A stretch of DNA of 64,000 bases from Nonomuraea sp. SYSU D8015 (GTDB taxonomy: Bacteria; Actinomycetota; Actinomycetes; Streptosporangiales; Streptosporangiaceae). The stretch spans positions 930,001 through 994,000 of the forward strand of contig NZ_VJYI01000001.1 in NCBI RefSeq assembly GCF_008065375.1. The letters are read 5' to 3'. This document shows positions 34,609-42,943 of the stretch, piece by piece (position 1 is the stretch's first letter; each line of letters starts with the position of its first letter). The notes under the pieces are model-generated. The model was not told the origin of the DNA. It saw nothing but the letters and a program-made list of their open reading frames with translations, and made no database searches. A program made the translations under genes and the position numbers.

Positions 34609-35868
34609 TCAGAGGTTGAGGAGGGCCGAGCTCTCCGTGACAGGTTGCGTTGGAGTGCCGGAACGGCCTCGGACGGACAGGAGGTAGACGAGCGCGGCGA
34701 GCGCGGCGGAGGCGAGGGTGACGAGTCCGAGCGGGATGGCGGTGCCCGCACCGCCGAGGCCGACGAGAGGCGCGGCGAGGCCGCCGAAGGCGAAGCGGGC
34801 CAGCCCGAGCAGCGACGACGCCGTGCCGGCGATGTCGGGGTAGTTCGCCAGGGCGAGGGAGGTGGTCGGCGGGGACGTGACGGCCACGCCGCTGACCATC
34901 GTGACCAGCGAGAGGATCACGGCGATCAGGGGCAGGCGGAGGGCCGAGGTGACGAGCAGTCCGCCGGCGCCGACGAGGCACATCACGAGCCCGATCGCCA
35001 GGGTGCCCTTCTCCGACCACCGCTCGGAGAGGCGGCCGGCGGCGAAGCCGAACGCCATGAACCCGAGGGAGTTCAGATCGAACGCGAACGAGTAGCCCTG
35101 TGGGGAGAGCCCGTAGATTCCCTGCAGGACGTACGTGGCGCCGCCGAGGTAGGCGAACAGTGCGGCGCTCACGAAGCCGGCGATGAGCACGGTGCCGAGA
35201 AACATGCGGTCGGAGATCAGCCGGCGGAAGTCGCGCCCGGTCCGCGTGAGCCCGCCGGCGACGCGATGCTGCTCCGGCAGCGTCTCGCGGAAGACGACGA
35301 GACAGGCGAGGAGGATGGCCACGCCGATCGCGGACAGGAGCAGGAAGATGCCTCGCCAGTCGGTGACGGCGGCGAGCTGTCCGCCGATCACCGGGCCGAT
35401 GACGGCGGCGAGTCCGCTGATCACGATCAGGTGGCCGTAGTAGCGGACGAGTTTGCCGCCGGAGTAGAGGTCGCGGCCTGTGGCCTGTGCGATCACGATG
35501 CCCACCCCGCCGGCCAGACCCTGGACGAAGCGCGCGGCGATGAGGGGCTCGATGGCCGGGCTGAGGGCGCACAGCGTCGAGGTGAGGACGTAGGCGAGGA
35601 CACCGGCCAGGAGGGGACGGCGGCGGCCGAACCGGTCGGACACCGGTCCGGCGATGGCCTGGCCGATGCCCAGGCCGAGCAGGCACGCGGTGACGGTCAG
35701 CTGCGCGGCCGAGGTCGCCGCCCGCAGCTCGCCGGTGAGCGCGGGGAGCACGGGCAGGTAGACGTCCATGGAGATCGGACCGAAGACAGTCAGCAGGCTG
35801 AGGACGACCGCCAAGGGGCGGCCGATGGCCTGGTCACGGGTGGGCATAGGGGTTGGGGCGGCGTTCAC
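34609..35868 (-). CDS. MFS drug-efflux transporter, Bcr/CflA type
   Basis: This 419-residue protein has twelve predicted spans with the Bcr/CflA hallmarks: FGPISMDVYLPVLPAL in helix 1, QAIAGPVSDRFGRRRPLLAGV after helix 2, and RFVQGLAGGVGIVIAQATGRDLYSG in helix 4-5. Such carriers export drugs or metabolites such as sulfonamide, bicyclomycin and chloramphenicol-like compounds. It lies downstream of the alcohol dehydrogenase remnant on the same strand and has no adjacent intact partner. Confidence 0.92.
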   Translation of the reverse strand: MNAAPTPMPTRDQAIGRPLAVVLSLLTVFGPISMDVYLPVLPALTGELRAATSAAQLTVTACLLGLGIGQAIAGPVSDRFGRRRPLLAGVLAYVLTSTLCALSPAIEPLIAARFVQGLAGGVGIVIAQATGRDLYSGGKLVRYYGHLIVISGLAAVIGPVIGGQLAAVTDWRGIFLLLSAIGVAILLACLVVFRETLPEQHRVAGGLTRTGRDFRRLISDRMFLGTVLIAGFVSAALFAYLGGATYVLQGIYGLSPQGYSFAFDLNSLGFMAFGFAAGRLSERWSEKGTLAIGLVMCLVGAGGLLVTSALRLPLIAVILSLVTMVSGVAVTSPPTTSLALANYPDIAGTASSLLGLARFAFGGLAAPLVGLGGAGTAIPLGLVTLASAALAALVYLLSVRGRSGTPTQPVTESSALLNL

Positions 35869-35957
35869 ACGGCCTCCTGCCCGGGGGCGATCGGGGCCGC
35901 CGCCGCATGTGCGGCGACGGCCGGCCTAGAAAGCGAGGTGACGACTGCGCGGTCGGC

Positions 35958-36502
35958 TCACGGGCGCAGGAGCACCTTGATGGCGCGGCGTTCGTCCATG
36001 GCCTTTGTAGCCTTCGGCGGCCCGCTCGAGCGGCAGCTCGAGGGCGAAGACCTTGCCGGGGTCGATCTGACGGTTCCAGATCAGGTCGATGAGCCGCGGT
36101 AGGTACCGACGGACCGGGGCCGGGCCGCCGTGCAGGTGCACGTGGGAGAAGAACAGCTCCTCGAGGCCGCCGGTGAGTTCCTTTCCGCGCCGAGCTGCTC
36201 GGCGGCCAGCATCGCGAGCAGGCCGACCGCGCCGTCGCCGACGACCGCGACCGGCTTGCCGGGACCGGCCTGCGCGGCGACGGCGCCGAACCAGCCGGTG
36301 CCCAGCACGTCCGACGCGGCCAGGAAGCTCGGGATGAGGTCATCGGAGGGAAGGTCTAACCGGCCCGGCAGATCTCGCATGTCCGGCCCGCAGATGCAGG
36401 TCGCGGGCAGGCGGAGGACGGCATCGGTCGGGGCGATGATCTTCGGGTCTTGGCGCTCTTCCACTCGGACGTCGCCGGGGGGTGCATCACGGCACCACGC
36501 AT
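35958..36502 (-). pseudogene. Broken zinc-dependent alcohol dehydrogenase
   Basis: Pieces of an MDR-family alcohol dehydrogenase lie in changing frames: MRGAVMH at 36502, then DPKIIAPTDAVLRLPATCICGPDM, ASDVLGTGWFGAVAAQAGPGKPVAVVGDGAVGLLAMLAAEQLGAE (the NAD-binding glycine motif), then ELFFSHVHLHGGPAPVRRYLPRLIDLIWNRQIDPGKVFALELPLERAAEGYK, and the family end AMDERRAIKVLLRP after a one-base insertion. The full enzyme would need about 1030 bp; only 545 remain, with at least three frameshifts and two deletions. It cannot be functional. The divergent regulator at 36713 is intact. Confidence 0.85.
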
Positions 36503-36712
36503 GATGGTGCTCCTTACTGGATTGAGATCTGGTTCACGGATCAGGTCTGGCCGTGGGCGCAGCCGCAGGTCCGCCCCGGGACGCCTGGAACGGGTCTGGT
36601 CTCGCACACAGCGGTCCATGAAACCTCAACTGCCCCTGACCAGGGAGTTCTTGGCAAAAGGTGTACTGGCAGGGCATCCCACACCAGAGGCTGCCGAGCG
36701 TACGGTCGAAAT

Positions 36713-37603
36713 GTGGACAATCGCCAGGAAATCCGTGAGTTCCTCGTCTCGCGGCGAGCCAAGATCACACCGGAGCGGGCCGGGCTGCCCTCCGGGACCA
36801 ATCGCCGCGTCCCGGGACTACGCCGCGGCGAGGTCGCCGCACTGGCCGGTGTGAGCATCGAGTACTACTCGAAACTCGAACGAGGCGCCCTCGCCGGAGT
36901 GTCCGCCGGCGTGCTCGAAGCCATCGCCCGCGCGCTCCAGCTCGATGAGGCCGAGCGGGTACACCTGTTCAACCTGGCCCGAGCCGCGGAGGGCACCAGC
37001 GCGACCGTGCGGCCCCGGCGGCGTGCGGTCAAGCAGTGGACCCCGCGCCGCAGCCTGCAGTGGACCCTTGACGCGGTCACCGAAGGGCCTGCCTTCGTCC
37101 GCAACGGCCGGATGGATCTGCTGGCCGCCAACCGGCTCGCGCGAGCCTTCTACGCCGACGTCTACGCCGATCCGCAACGGCCCCCGAACCTCGCCCGCTT
37201 CACCTTCCTCGACCCCAACGCCCATCGGTTCTTCCCGGACTGGGACCTATTCGCCGACACCTGCGTCGCCATCCTGCGCACCGAAGCCGGCCGCGACCCG
37301 CACGACAAGGAACTCCACGACCTGGTCGGGGAGCTGTGCACACGCAGCGACGAGTTCCGCCGGCGGTGGGGCGCCCACAACGTCCGCCACCACGGCACCG
37401 GCACGAAGACCTTCCACCACCGCGTCGTCGGAGACCTCACTCTCGCCTACGAGGGGCTCGAGATGGCCGCCGAACCCGGTCTGACCCTCACCATCTACGT
37501 CGCCGAGCCCGGCTCGCCCTCCGAGGAGGCGCTGCGCCTGCTCGCCTCCTGGGCGGCCGCGCAGGAGACGGACACCTCCCTGCGTGCGGCATCGACCGAT
37601 TGA
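36713..37603 (+). CDS. XRE-family regulator with MmyB-type ligand-binding domain
   Basis: This 296-residue protein has an N-terminal Cro/C1 helix-turn-helix (EIREFLVSRRAKITPERAGLP...RVPGLRRGEVAALAGVSIEYYSKLERG, residues 5-60) and a PAS-like MmyB domain (LDAVTEGPAFVRNGRMDLLAANRLARAFYADVY; WGAHNVRHHGTGTKTFHHRVVGDLTLAYEGLEM). The start is GTG 36713, six bases after a -10-like TACGGT (36701-36706), which suggests a leaderless message. Such regulators usually control a divergent oxidoreductase, here reduced to a pseudogene, so this one may now lack its main target. Confidence 0.92.
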   Translation: MDNRQEIREFLVSRRAKITPERAGLPSGTNRRVPGLRRGEVAALAGVSIEYYSKLERGALAGVSAGVLEAIARALQLDEAERVHLFNLARAAEGTSATVRPRRRAVKQWTPRRSLQWTLDAVTEGPAFVRNGRMDLLAANRLARAFYADVYADPQRPPNLARFTFLDPNAHRFFPDWDLFADTCVAILRTEAGRDPHDKELHDLVGELCTRSDEFRRRWGAHNVRHHGTGTKTFHHRVVGDLTLAYEGLEMAAEPGLTLTIYVAEPGSPSEEALRLLASWAAAQETDTSLRAASTD

Positions 37604-37669
37604 CACTGCCCCACCCCTCACATCCCGCACTGGTCGCCGTCTTCCGCAAGCACTGCCACGCTGGAGAAA

Positions 37670-37735
37670 CGTTACCTAAAAGATCTTGAAACCAATGAGA
37701 TGAGCTGGGAAAATGACGGATACCGTTACCCAAAA
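37670..37735. repeat. Direct repeats CGTTACC(T/C)AAAA upstream of a sugar-binding lipoprotein gene
   Basis: CGTTACCTAAAA (37670-37681) and CGTTACCCAAAA (37724-37735) lie 54 bp apart, close to five helical turns, just upstream of the promoter. The first is part of AACGTT, a palindrome with central CG. The CGTTACCC core also occurs before the LacI gene at 29198, so a shared regulator is possible. Confidence 0.5.
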
Positions 37736-37741
37736 TATGTC

Positions 37742-37803
37742 TTGACACCCCTCCGTGTAACGCCTACGTTAACCCCATCGGGGAGTCGCTTAAAACGTTT
37801 CAA
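37742..37803 (+). promoter_or_regulatory. Promoter and LacI-type operator of the binding-protein gene at 37821
   Basis: A perfect -35 TTGACA (37742-37747) and -10 TACGTT (37765-37770) are separated by 17 bp. About 20 bp further on, TTAAAACGTTTCAA (37790-37803) is a near-perfect palindrome with central CG. The layout is the same as at the rhamnosidase promoter. Confidence 0.8.
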
Positions 37804-37820
37804 CGTCCCTGGAGGGGTGT

Positions 37821-39122
37821 GTGAAGACCTCCCACCGCACGCTCGCGACGGCTGTGGCCGTCGTCGCGATGGCGGCCCTGACCTCCTGCGGCTCCACCTC
37901 GGAGCCCGCCGCCGACGACACCATCACCCTCTCCTTCATGACGGGCAGCGACCAGTCGACCGTGGACACGTCCAAGGCGCTGGCGAACGCCTTCATGAAG
38001 GCCAACCCCACCATCACGATCGAAATGGAGCACCAGCCGGGCGGAAGCGAAGGCGACAACATCGTCAAGACCCGCCTGTCCACCGGCGAGATGACGGACG
38101 TGTTCTGGTACAACTCCGGCTCGCTGCTGCAGGCGCTCAATCCCGCCCAGACCCTGGTCGACCTCACCGGCGACCCCGTCCTGGCCAACGTCCAGCAGGA
38201 CTACCTGCCCGTGGTGACGCAGGGCGGCAAGGTGTACGGCGTCCCGGCCACCACGCTCACCGGCGGCGGCATCCTCTACAACCGCAAGGTCTACGACGAG
38301 CTCGGCCTGGAGGTCCCGAAGACCTGGGACGAGTTCATGGCCAACAACGAGAAGATCAAGGCGGCAGGGATCACACCGGTGATCTCGACGTTCAAGGACT
38401 CCTGGACGTCCCAGCTGTTCGTGCTCGCCGACTTCTACAACGTCCAGGCCGCGGTGCCGACCTTCGCGCAGGACTACACCGCCGGCAAGGTGAAATACGC
38501 CACCACACCGGCCGCGCTGGGCGGGTTCCAGCACCTCGCCGACGTGCACGCCAAGGGTTACCTCAGCAAGGGCTTCGGCTCGGCCACCCTCGACCAGGGC
38601 CTGAAGATGCTGGTGGAGGGCAAGGGCGCGCACTACGCGATGCTCAGCGGGCTGCTGCCGCCCCTGCTGGCGACCTATCCGCAGACGGCGACCGACGTCG
38701 GCTTCTTCGGTGTACCGGGCACCGACCCGGCCAAGCACGGCGCCACGGTCTGGGAGCCTCCCGCCATCTACGTCGCCAAGACCACCGAGCACCTGGACGC
38801 GGCGAAGAAGTTCCTTGCCTTCGTCGCCTCCCCGGCGGGCACCGAGGCCGTCAGCGCCGCCGTGCGGCCGTCGGGGCCGTACCGCGTCAAGGGATCCAAG
38901 CTGCCCGAAGACGCGATCCAGGTGGCCAAGGACCTGCAGGCCTACATCGACGACAGCGCCACGTCGCCGGCTCTGGAGTTCCTGTCACCCGTCAAGGGCC
39001 CCTCGCTGGAGCAGATCACCGTCGCGGTCGGCTCCGGGCTGACGCCGCCCGCCGAGGGCGCCGCCCAGTACGACAAGGACGTGGAGAAGCAGGCCAAGCA
39101 GTTGGGGCTGGCTGGGTGGTGA
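37821..39122 (+). CDS. Stand-alone extracellular sugar-binding lipoprotein
   Basis: This 433-residue family 1 solute-binding protein has a lipoprotein signal (TLATAVAVVAMAALTSC, Cys23) and typical features: [53 protein letters not shown] and a C-terminal hinge segment. The GTG start has a GGAGGGG ribosome site. No permease or ATPase follows: a strong terminator begins 12 bp after the stop. It must work with a transporter encoded elsewhere, or be a leftover of a lost operon. The consensus promoter and operator show that it is still regulated. Confidence 0.93.
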   Translation: MKTSHRTLATAVAVVAMAALTSCGSTSEPAADDTITLSFMTGSDQSTVDTSKALANAFMKANPTITIEMEHQPGGSEGDNIVKTRLSTGEMTDVFWYNSGSLLQALNPAQTLVDLTGDPVLANVQQDYLPVVTQGGKVYGVPATTLTGGGILYNRKVYDELGLEVPKTWDEFMANNEKIKAAGITPVISTFKDSWTSQLFVLADFYNVQAAVPTFAQDYTAGKVKYATTPAALGGFQHLADVHAKGYLSKGFGSATLDQGLKMLVEGKGAHYAMLSGLLPPLLATYPQTATDVGFFGVPGTDPAKHGATVWEPPAIYVAKTTEHLDAAKKFLAFVASPAGTEAVSAAVRPSGPYRVKGSKLPEDAIQVAKDLQAYIDDSATSPALEFLSPVKGPSLEQITVAVGSGLTPPAEGAAQYDKDVEKQAKQLGLAGW

Positions 39123-39133
39123 CGAAGCAGCGG

Positions 39134-39170
39134 CGCTGATCCGGGGGGTCCGGACTCCTCCGGATCAGCG
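39134..39170 (+). terminator. Terminator after the stand-alone binding-protein gene
   Basis: A perfect 11-bp inverted repeat, CGCTGATCCGG (39134-39144) with CCGGATCAGCG (39160-39170), spans a 15-base loop 12 bp past the stop. It supports a single-gene transcript. Confidence 0.8.
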
Positions 39171-39249
39171 ACCACCGCATTATCGCGCCATGACAACCCT
39201 GGCCGGGTGCCGGCGGGAACCTGGCGGGCATGGGCGGTGTAAGGAGAGC

Positions 39250-40464
39250 GTGTCCTCCCTCACAAGACGTCAGGCATTCGCGCTCGGCGCGGTGGCCGCC
39301 GTGTCGGCCTGCGCCGCCGAGCGGCCCGCCACGAAGGCCGCGCCCGCGGTCCCCGCTCCCAAGCCGGGCCGGCTGTTCGCCACCACCGCCGCCGGGCTGG
39401 TCGTGGTCGACCTGGCCAAGGGCGCGGTCAAGGCCGCCTACCCCGCCGCCGTGGCCGACGGCGCCTGGACCAGGATTCACCAGCTCAAGGACGGCCGCCT
39501 ACGCAGTTACGAGGTCGGCACCGGCGCCCTGCTGGCGGACGAAACGGTCGACGGCCGGCAGATCAAGGCCGTCTCCGCCCGAATGATCGCCGTGGGGCCG
39601 CCGCCCGGGCCGCGTCGCCGTACCAGGATCACGCTGGTCGGCGACAACGGCACGCGTACGGTCGAGCTGGACGGCAACATCGAGCCCGAGGCGTTCTCCG
39701 GCGACGGCCGGATCATGTACCTGCTCGACCACCTGCCGCCCGAGGCGCCCGACCGCTACCGGGTGCGGATGTACGACCTGGACGCCGGCACGCTGCAGCC
39801 GCTGCAGACACGGGACAAGACACAGGTCCGGCCCGGCGCGGAGGAGGAGATGCGCGGGCGGGGGCGCCAGGCGGTGCTCGACCCCTCCGCAGGCGTCCTC
39901 TACACCCTCTACACCCACCAGGACGACCACCTGCACACGCGTGACCTGGCGGCGGGGCGGGACCAGAGCCCCGGCGTGCACGCTTTCGTGCACGTGCTCA
40001 ACCTGGACCAGAGGTGGGCCTACTGCCTGGACCTGCCCGCGCCGTTCGGGCTGGGCCCGCACGAGGCGCACACGATCGCGCTGGACGCGGCCCGCCGGCG
40101 GCTGTACTCCTTCGACGCCTCCACCGGCACCATCGTGGTGGCCTCGACCGACGACCAGGTGATCCGCCGCAGCGGCCTGCTCGGCAAGCAGCCCGGGGGA
40201 GAGGCGTACGCCGCGGCGGGCGGTCGGCGCGTCTACGTGGCGGTGGGTTCGCGGGTGCTGGTGGCCGACGGGGAGACGCTCGCGCCGCTGGCCGCCTGGG
40301 CCCTGCCGGGCCCGGCCCGCGGCGTGACCTGGACGGCCGGCGAGTTGCTGGTGGGGGCGGGCGATCAGGTGATCAGGCTGGACCCGGACACGGGGGCCGG
40401 GCTCGGCGCCTTCCCGCTGCCGGGCCTGCAGGAGGTACGGCACGCCGAACGCATCCCAGGCTGA
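39250..40464 (+). CDS. Tat-exported beta-propeller lipoprotein of unknown function
   Basis: This 404-residue protein begins with a Tat/lipoprotein signal (SSLTRRQAFALGAVAAVSAC, Arg6-Arg7, Cys21). The remainder shows repeating short beta segments of a YVTN-like propeller (GRLFATTAAGLVVVDLAKGAVKAAY; RRRLYSFDASTGTIVVAST; GRRVYVAVGSRVLVADGETLAPLAAWALPG; GDQVIRLDPDTGAGLGAFPLPG). The start is GTG 39250 after AAGGAG with short spacing. No catalytic residue can be pointed to. It is separated from the preceding gene by a terminator. Confidence 0.8.
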   Translation: MSSLTRRQAFALGAVAAVSACAAERPATKAAPAVPAPKPGRLFATTAAGLVVVDLAKGAVKAAYPAAVADGAWTRIHQLKDGRLRSYEVGTGALLADETVDGRQIKAVSARMIAVGPPPGPRRRTRITLVGDNGTRTVELDGNIEPEAFSGDGRIMYLLDHLPPEAPDRYRVRMYDLDAGTLQPLQTRDKTQVRPGAEEEMRGRGRQAVLDPSAGVLYTLYTHQDDHLHTRDLAAGRDQSPGVHAFVHVLNLDQRWAYCLDLPAPFGLGPHEAHTIALDAARRRLYSFDASTGTIVVASTDDQVIRRSGLLGKQPGGEAYAAAGGRRVYVAVGSRVLVADGETLAPLAAWALPGPARGVTWTAGELLVGAGDQVIRLDPDTGAGLGAFPLPGLQEVRHAERIPG

Positions 40465-40513
40465 GGGGTGGCCGCGCCCCCGGCCGGGGCCCGGCAGGCG
40501 GTTCCGGCCATCA

Positions 40514-41344
40514 CTACTGCTTGGGTGTGACGTTGACGGCGCTGCCGGTCGGGACCGGGATGATCGAGACCTTGCCGTCCTGGATGGCCTTGTAGAGGAT
40601 CGCGCCCTGCGGCCCGAGCACCTTGGCCAGCTTTTCGAGCGACTTCAGCTCGGTCAGGGCGCGGGTGTTCTCCGCCTCCTGCGCCTTCTGGCGCTCCTGC
40701 GCGGCCTGCGTCTCCGTCTGGGCGTCCACGATCGACTTGGGCGGCTCGGGCTGGCGGATGATGAACTGCAGCCGTTCGAAGTACTGCCCCTGCGTCAGGC
40801 TGGCCACGTACTGGTTGGTCAGCTTGGCCATGTCCTGCTCCCACAGCGCCTTCTGCGCGGGGTTGGCGTACAGGTCGCGCCAGCTGTACTTGAGCGTCGC
40901 CTCGTCCATGGCCCGCTCGACGCTGTTGCCGATGTAGAACTGGAGCATCCGGGTCCAGCCGTCGGACTCGTACGCCGCGTACTTCTTGCCGATGTTCTCG
41001 TGGAATGCCTGCAGCTTCTTGCAGTCGGAAGCCGAGAAGTAGAAGGTGAGCCCGCCGGCCATGGTCATCACCTGGCCGTCCTTGCTGACCGACGTGATGG
41101 GCTTGCCCTCGGACGCCTCCCGGCCGGTGAAGTCGAAGGTGCGCTGGCCGTTGGGGTAGCGGTAGCCCTCGTCGCCGGGCCCCGAGACGTCACGGGTCGA
41201 CGGCTTGAGGCACTCCTGGAACGTGGTCGAGCTGAACATGCCCGCGTCATAGACGATGCCGGCCTCGTCGGGCTCGACGTTCGTGACCGAACAGCCCGTG
41301 AGGAGCACGACGGCGAGCAGGCCAAGGGGAAGGGTGCGGGTCAC
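40514..41344 (-). CDS. SPFH/Band 7-like lipoprotein
   Basis: This 276-residue protein has a lipobox LLTGC (Cys18) and then an SPFH-like domain (VEPDEAGIVYDAG...TFDFTGREASEGKPITSVSKDGQVMTMAGGLTFYFSASDCKKLQAFHENIGKKY...), followed by the long charged helix typical of prohibitin relatives (DAQTETQAAQERQKAQEAENTRALTELKSLEKLAKVLG, residues 207-245). Such proteins form membrane scaffolds. A lipoprotein form is distinctive for actinomycetes and puts the domain outside the membrane. It is monocistronic and convergent with the propeller gene. Confidence 0.82.
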   Translation of the reverse strand: MTRTLPLGLLAVVLLTGCSVTNVEPDEAGIVYDAGMFSSTTFQECLKPSTRDVSGPGDEGYRYPNGQRTFDFTGREASEGKPITSVSKDGQVMTMAGGLTFYFSASDCKKLQAFHENIGKKYAAYESDGWTRMLQFYIGNSVERAMDEATLKYSWRDLYANPAQKALWEQDMAKLTNQYVASLTQGQYFERLQFIIRQPEPPKSIVDAQTETQAAQERQKAQEAENTRALTELKSLEKLAKVLGPQGAILYKAIQDGKVSIIPVPTGSAVNVTPKQ

Positions 41345-41491
41345 TTCGAGATCTCCTCGGGTGGTGAGGTGGTCGGGGGTCGGTTCAAGCAGAGGCCAGC
41401 GATCATATTGGTGTCAGGGATGCCATGGACTGCTTGCGCGCGGCTTATGATCATCGGTACCTGAGGCCGGAACCACAAGGAGGAATCATCC

Positions 41492-42295
41492 GTGGGGGAC
41501 AACTCAGAGACATGGCCGGCCGCCATCGACACCACCAGGCCCAGCATCGCCAGGGCGTATGACGTCGTCCTGAACGGCAAGGACAACTTCGAGGTCGACC
41601 GGGCCTTCGTCGCCGAGATCGCGAAGGTCGTGCCCGAGATCTACGACGTCGCGGCCTACAACCGGCAGATCCTCGGCCGAGGCGTCCGGCTCATGTGCGC
41701 CGAGGGCATCACCCAGTTCCTCGACCTCGGCTCGGGCCTGCCGACCGTCGAGAACACTCACCACGTCGCGCAGCGGGCGAACCCGCGGGCGCGGGTGGTG
41801 TACGTCGACAACGATCCGATGGTGCTGGCGCACGGGCGGGCGCTGCTGGCGGAGAACGAGAACACCGCGGTCGTCACCTCCGATCTGCGCGACCCGGCGT
41901 CCATCCTCGCCGACCCGGCCGTCCGCACGCTCATCGACTTGGACCTCCCGGTGGGCGTGATGCTCGTCGGCATCCTGCACCACCTGCACGACGACGAGGA
42001 CCCCAAGGGAATCGTCGAGGCGTACATGGAGGCGGTGCCGCCGGGCAGTCACCTGTTCGTCACGCATTTCTGCGACTCCAGCCAGGAGGCGCGGGACGCC
42101 GAGAAGAAGTACCTCGCACTGCTCGGCACCGGGCGATTCCGGACCCCGGAGGAGATCACCGGGTTCTTCGACGGCTTCGAGCTGCTGGAGCCGGGGGTCG
42201 TGCCGCTGCCGCTGTGGCGGCCGGACGGGCCGGTGCCCGATCAACTGAGCGTGGGCCAGCGGCTCATGTACGGAGGCATCGCCCGCAAGCGATGA
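41492..42295 (+). CDS. SAM-dependent methyltransferase, actinobacterial DUF574 family
   Basis: This 267-residue protein matches the large actinomycete family of putative methyltransferases (Methyltransf_19): the opener ARAYDVVLNGKDNFEVDR, the SAM-binding region GITQFLDLGSGLPTVENTHHVAQRANPRARVVYVDNDPMVLAHGRALL, and GVMLVGILHHLHDDEDPKGIVEAYMEAVPPGSHLFVTHF. Substrates of this family are largely unknown. A -10-like TATGAT (41446-41451) and a strong AAGGAGG ribosome site precede the GTG start. It stands alone. Confidence 0.92.
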   Translation: MGDNSETWPAAIDTTRPSIARAYDVVLNGKDNFEVDRAFVAEIAKVVPEIYDVAAYNRQILGRGVRLMCAEGITQFLDLGSGLPTVENTHHVAQRANPRARVVYVDNDPMVLAHGRALLAENENTAVVTSDLRDPASILADPAVRTLIDLDLPVGVMLVGILHHLHDDEDPKGIVEAYMEAVPPGSHLFVTHFCDSSQEARDAEKKYLALLGTGRFRTPEEITGFFDGFELLEPGVVPLPLWRPDGPVPDQLSVGQRLMYGGIARKR

Positions 42296-42382
42296 CCTCG
42301 GCGCGCCTGGCCTGCCTCCGCCTTCTGAGAACGCCCCTCGCGGCCCGGACGCCGGCCGCTAGGAGAGGCAGGTTCTCCGGCG

Positions 42383-42775
42383 TCAGCTGAAGCGGTCCTT
42401 GGCCTTGTAGTGAGCGCCGGCGAACGGCAGGAACCAGCCCGTGCCGTTGGAGAACGGCACGGGCACCTTGGGAAAGCCGAGCCCGCGCCACGGGTTGGCC
42501 TCGGGACGGCCGTCCATCATGTCGGCGAGCGCGGCCCATGGAGGTGGCCCATCTGCACGCCGTGGCCTCAGTAGCCGCCCGAGTAGTACAGGCCGTTGTT
42601 CTCTCCGGCGTGCGGGATGCGGTCGTAGCTGGAGCCGACGCTGCCGCCCCACCAGGCCGGTGGGATGAGGCGAAGCAGGCCCGGCCGCCGAAGGCGAGGC
42701 GGTTGTCCGGGGTGAGCCTGATGTAGTGGCCGATGTTCTTGGAGTCGGCCACCAGGCGCGTTGGGGATGGGCGAC
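42383..42775 (-). pseudogene. C-terminal remnant of a FAD-dependent amino-acid/amine oxidoreductase
   Basis: Frames switch through VADSKNIGHYIRLTPDNRLAFGGRACFAS, then RPHPARRREQRPVLLGRL-type shadow sequence of a GENNGLYYSGGYCGHGVQ-like stretch, then ADMMDGRPEANPWRGLGFPKVPVPFSNGTGWFLPFAGAHYKAKDRFS. This is the last third of a DadA-like FAD oxidoreductase; about 300 N-terminal residues with the FAD-binding motif are absent and at least two frameshifts are present. Confidence 0.75.
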
Positions 42776-42870
42776 AGCGCCTCAGGTGGGAGTCAAGAGG
42801 TGTCGGGAGGGGCGCAAGGTTACGGGTATGTTGCGGGCTCTTGACGCGCGCCTCCCGGCCTGCGTAGATA

Positions 42871-42898
42871 TGACTGCGCAGACATGACTGCGCAGTCA
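42871..42898 (+). promoter_or_regulatory. Tandem 14-bp palindromic operator before a LacI gene
   Basis: Two directly adjacent 14-bp copies, TGACTGCGCAGACA (42871-42884) and TGACTGCGCAGTCA (42885-42898), differ at one base. The second is a perfect palindrome with central CG, as LacI proteins prefer. They lie 46 bp upstream of the LacI start and suggest autoregulation with side-by-side dimers. Confidence 0.75.
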
Positions 42899-42943
42899 CA
42901 TGGCTGACCTGGACAGACGCGAGGATCGGCCTTCCGCAGGAGA

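Noticed and set aside
40476..40490. CCCCGGCCGGGG palindrome between convergent propeller and SPFH genes as a terminator
   Set aside because: As a hairpin it offers only about five base pairs plus loop; in GC-rich DNA this is weak evidence.
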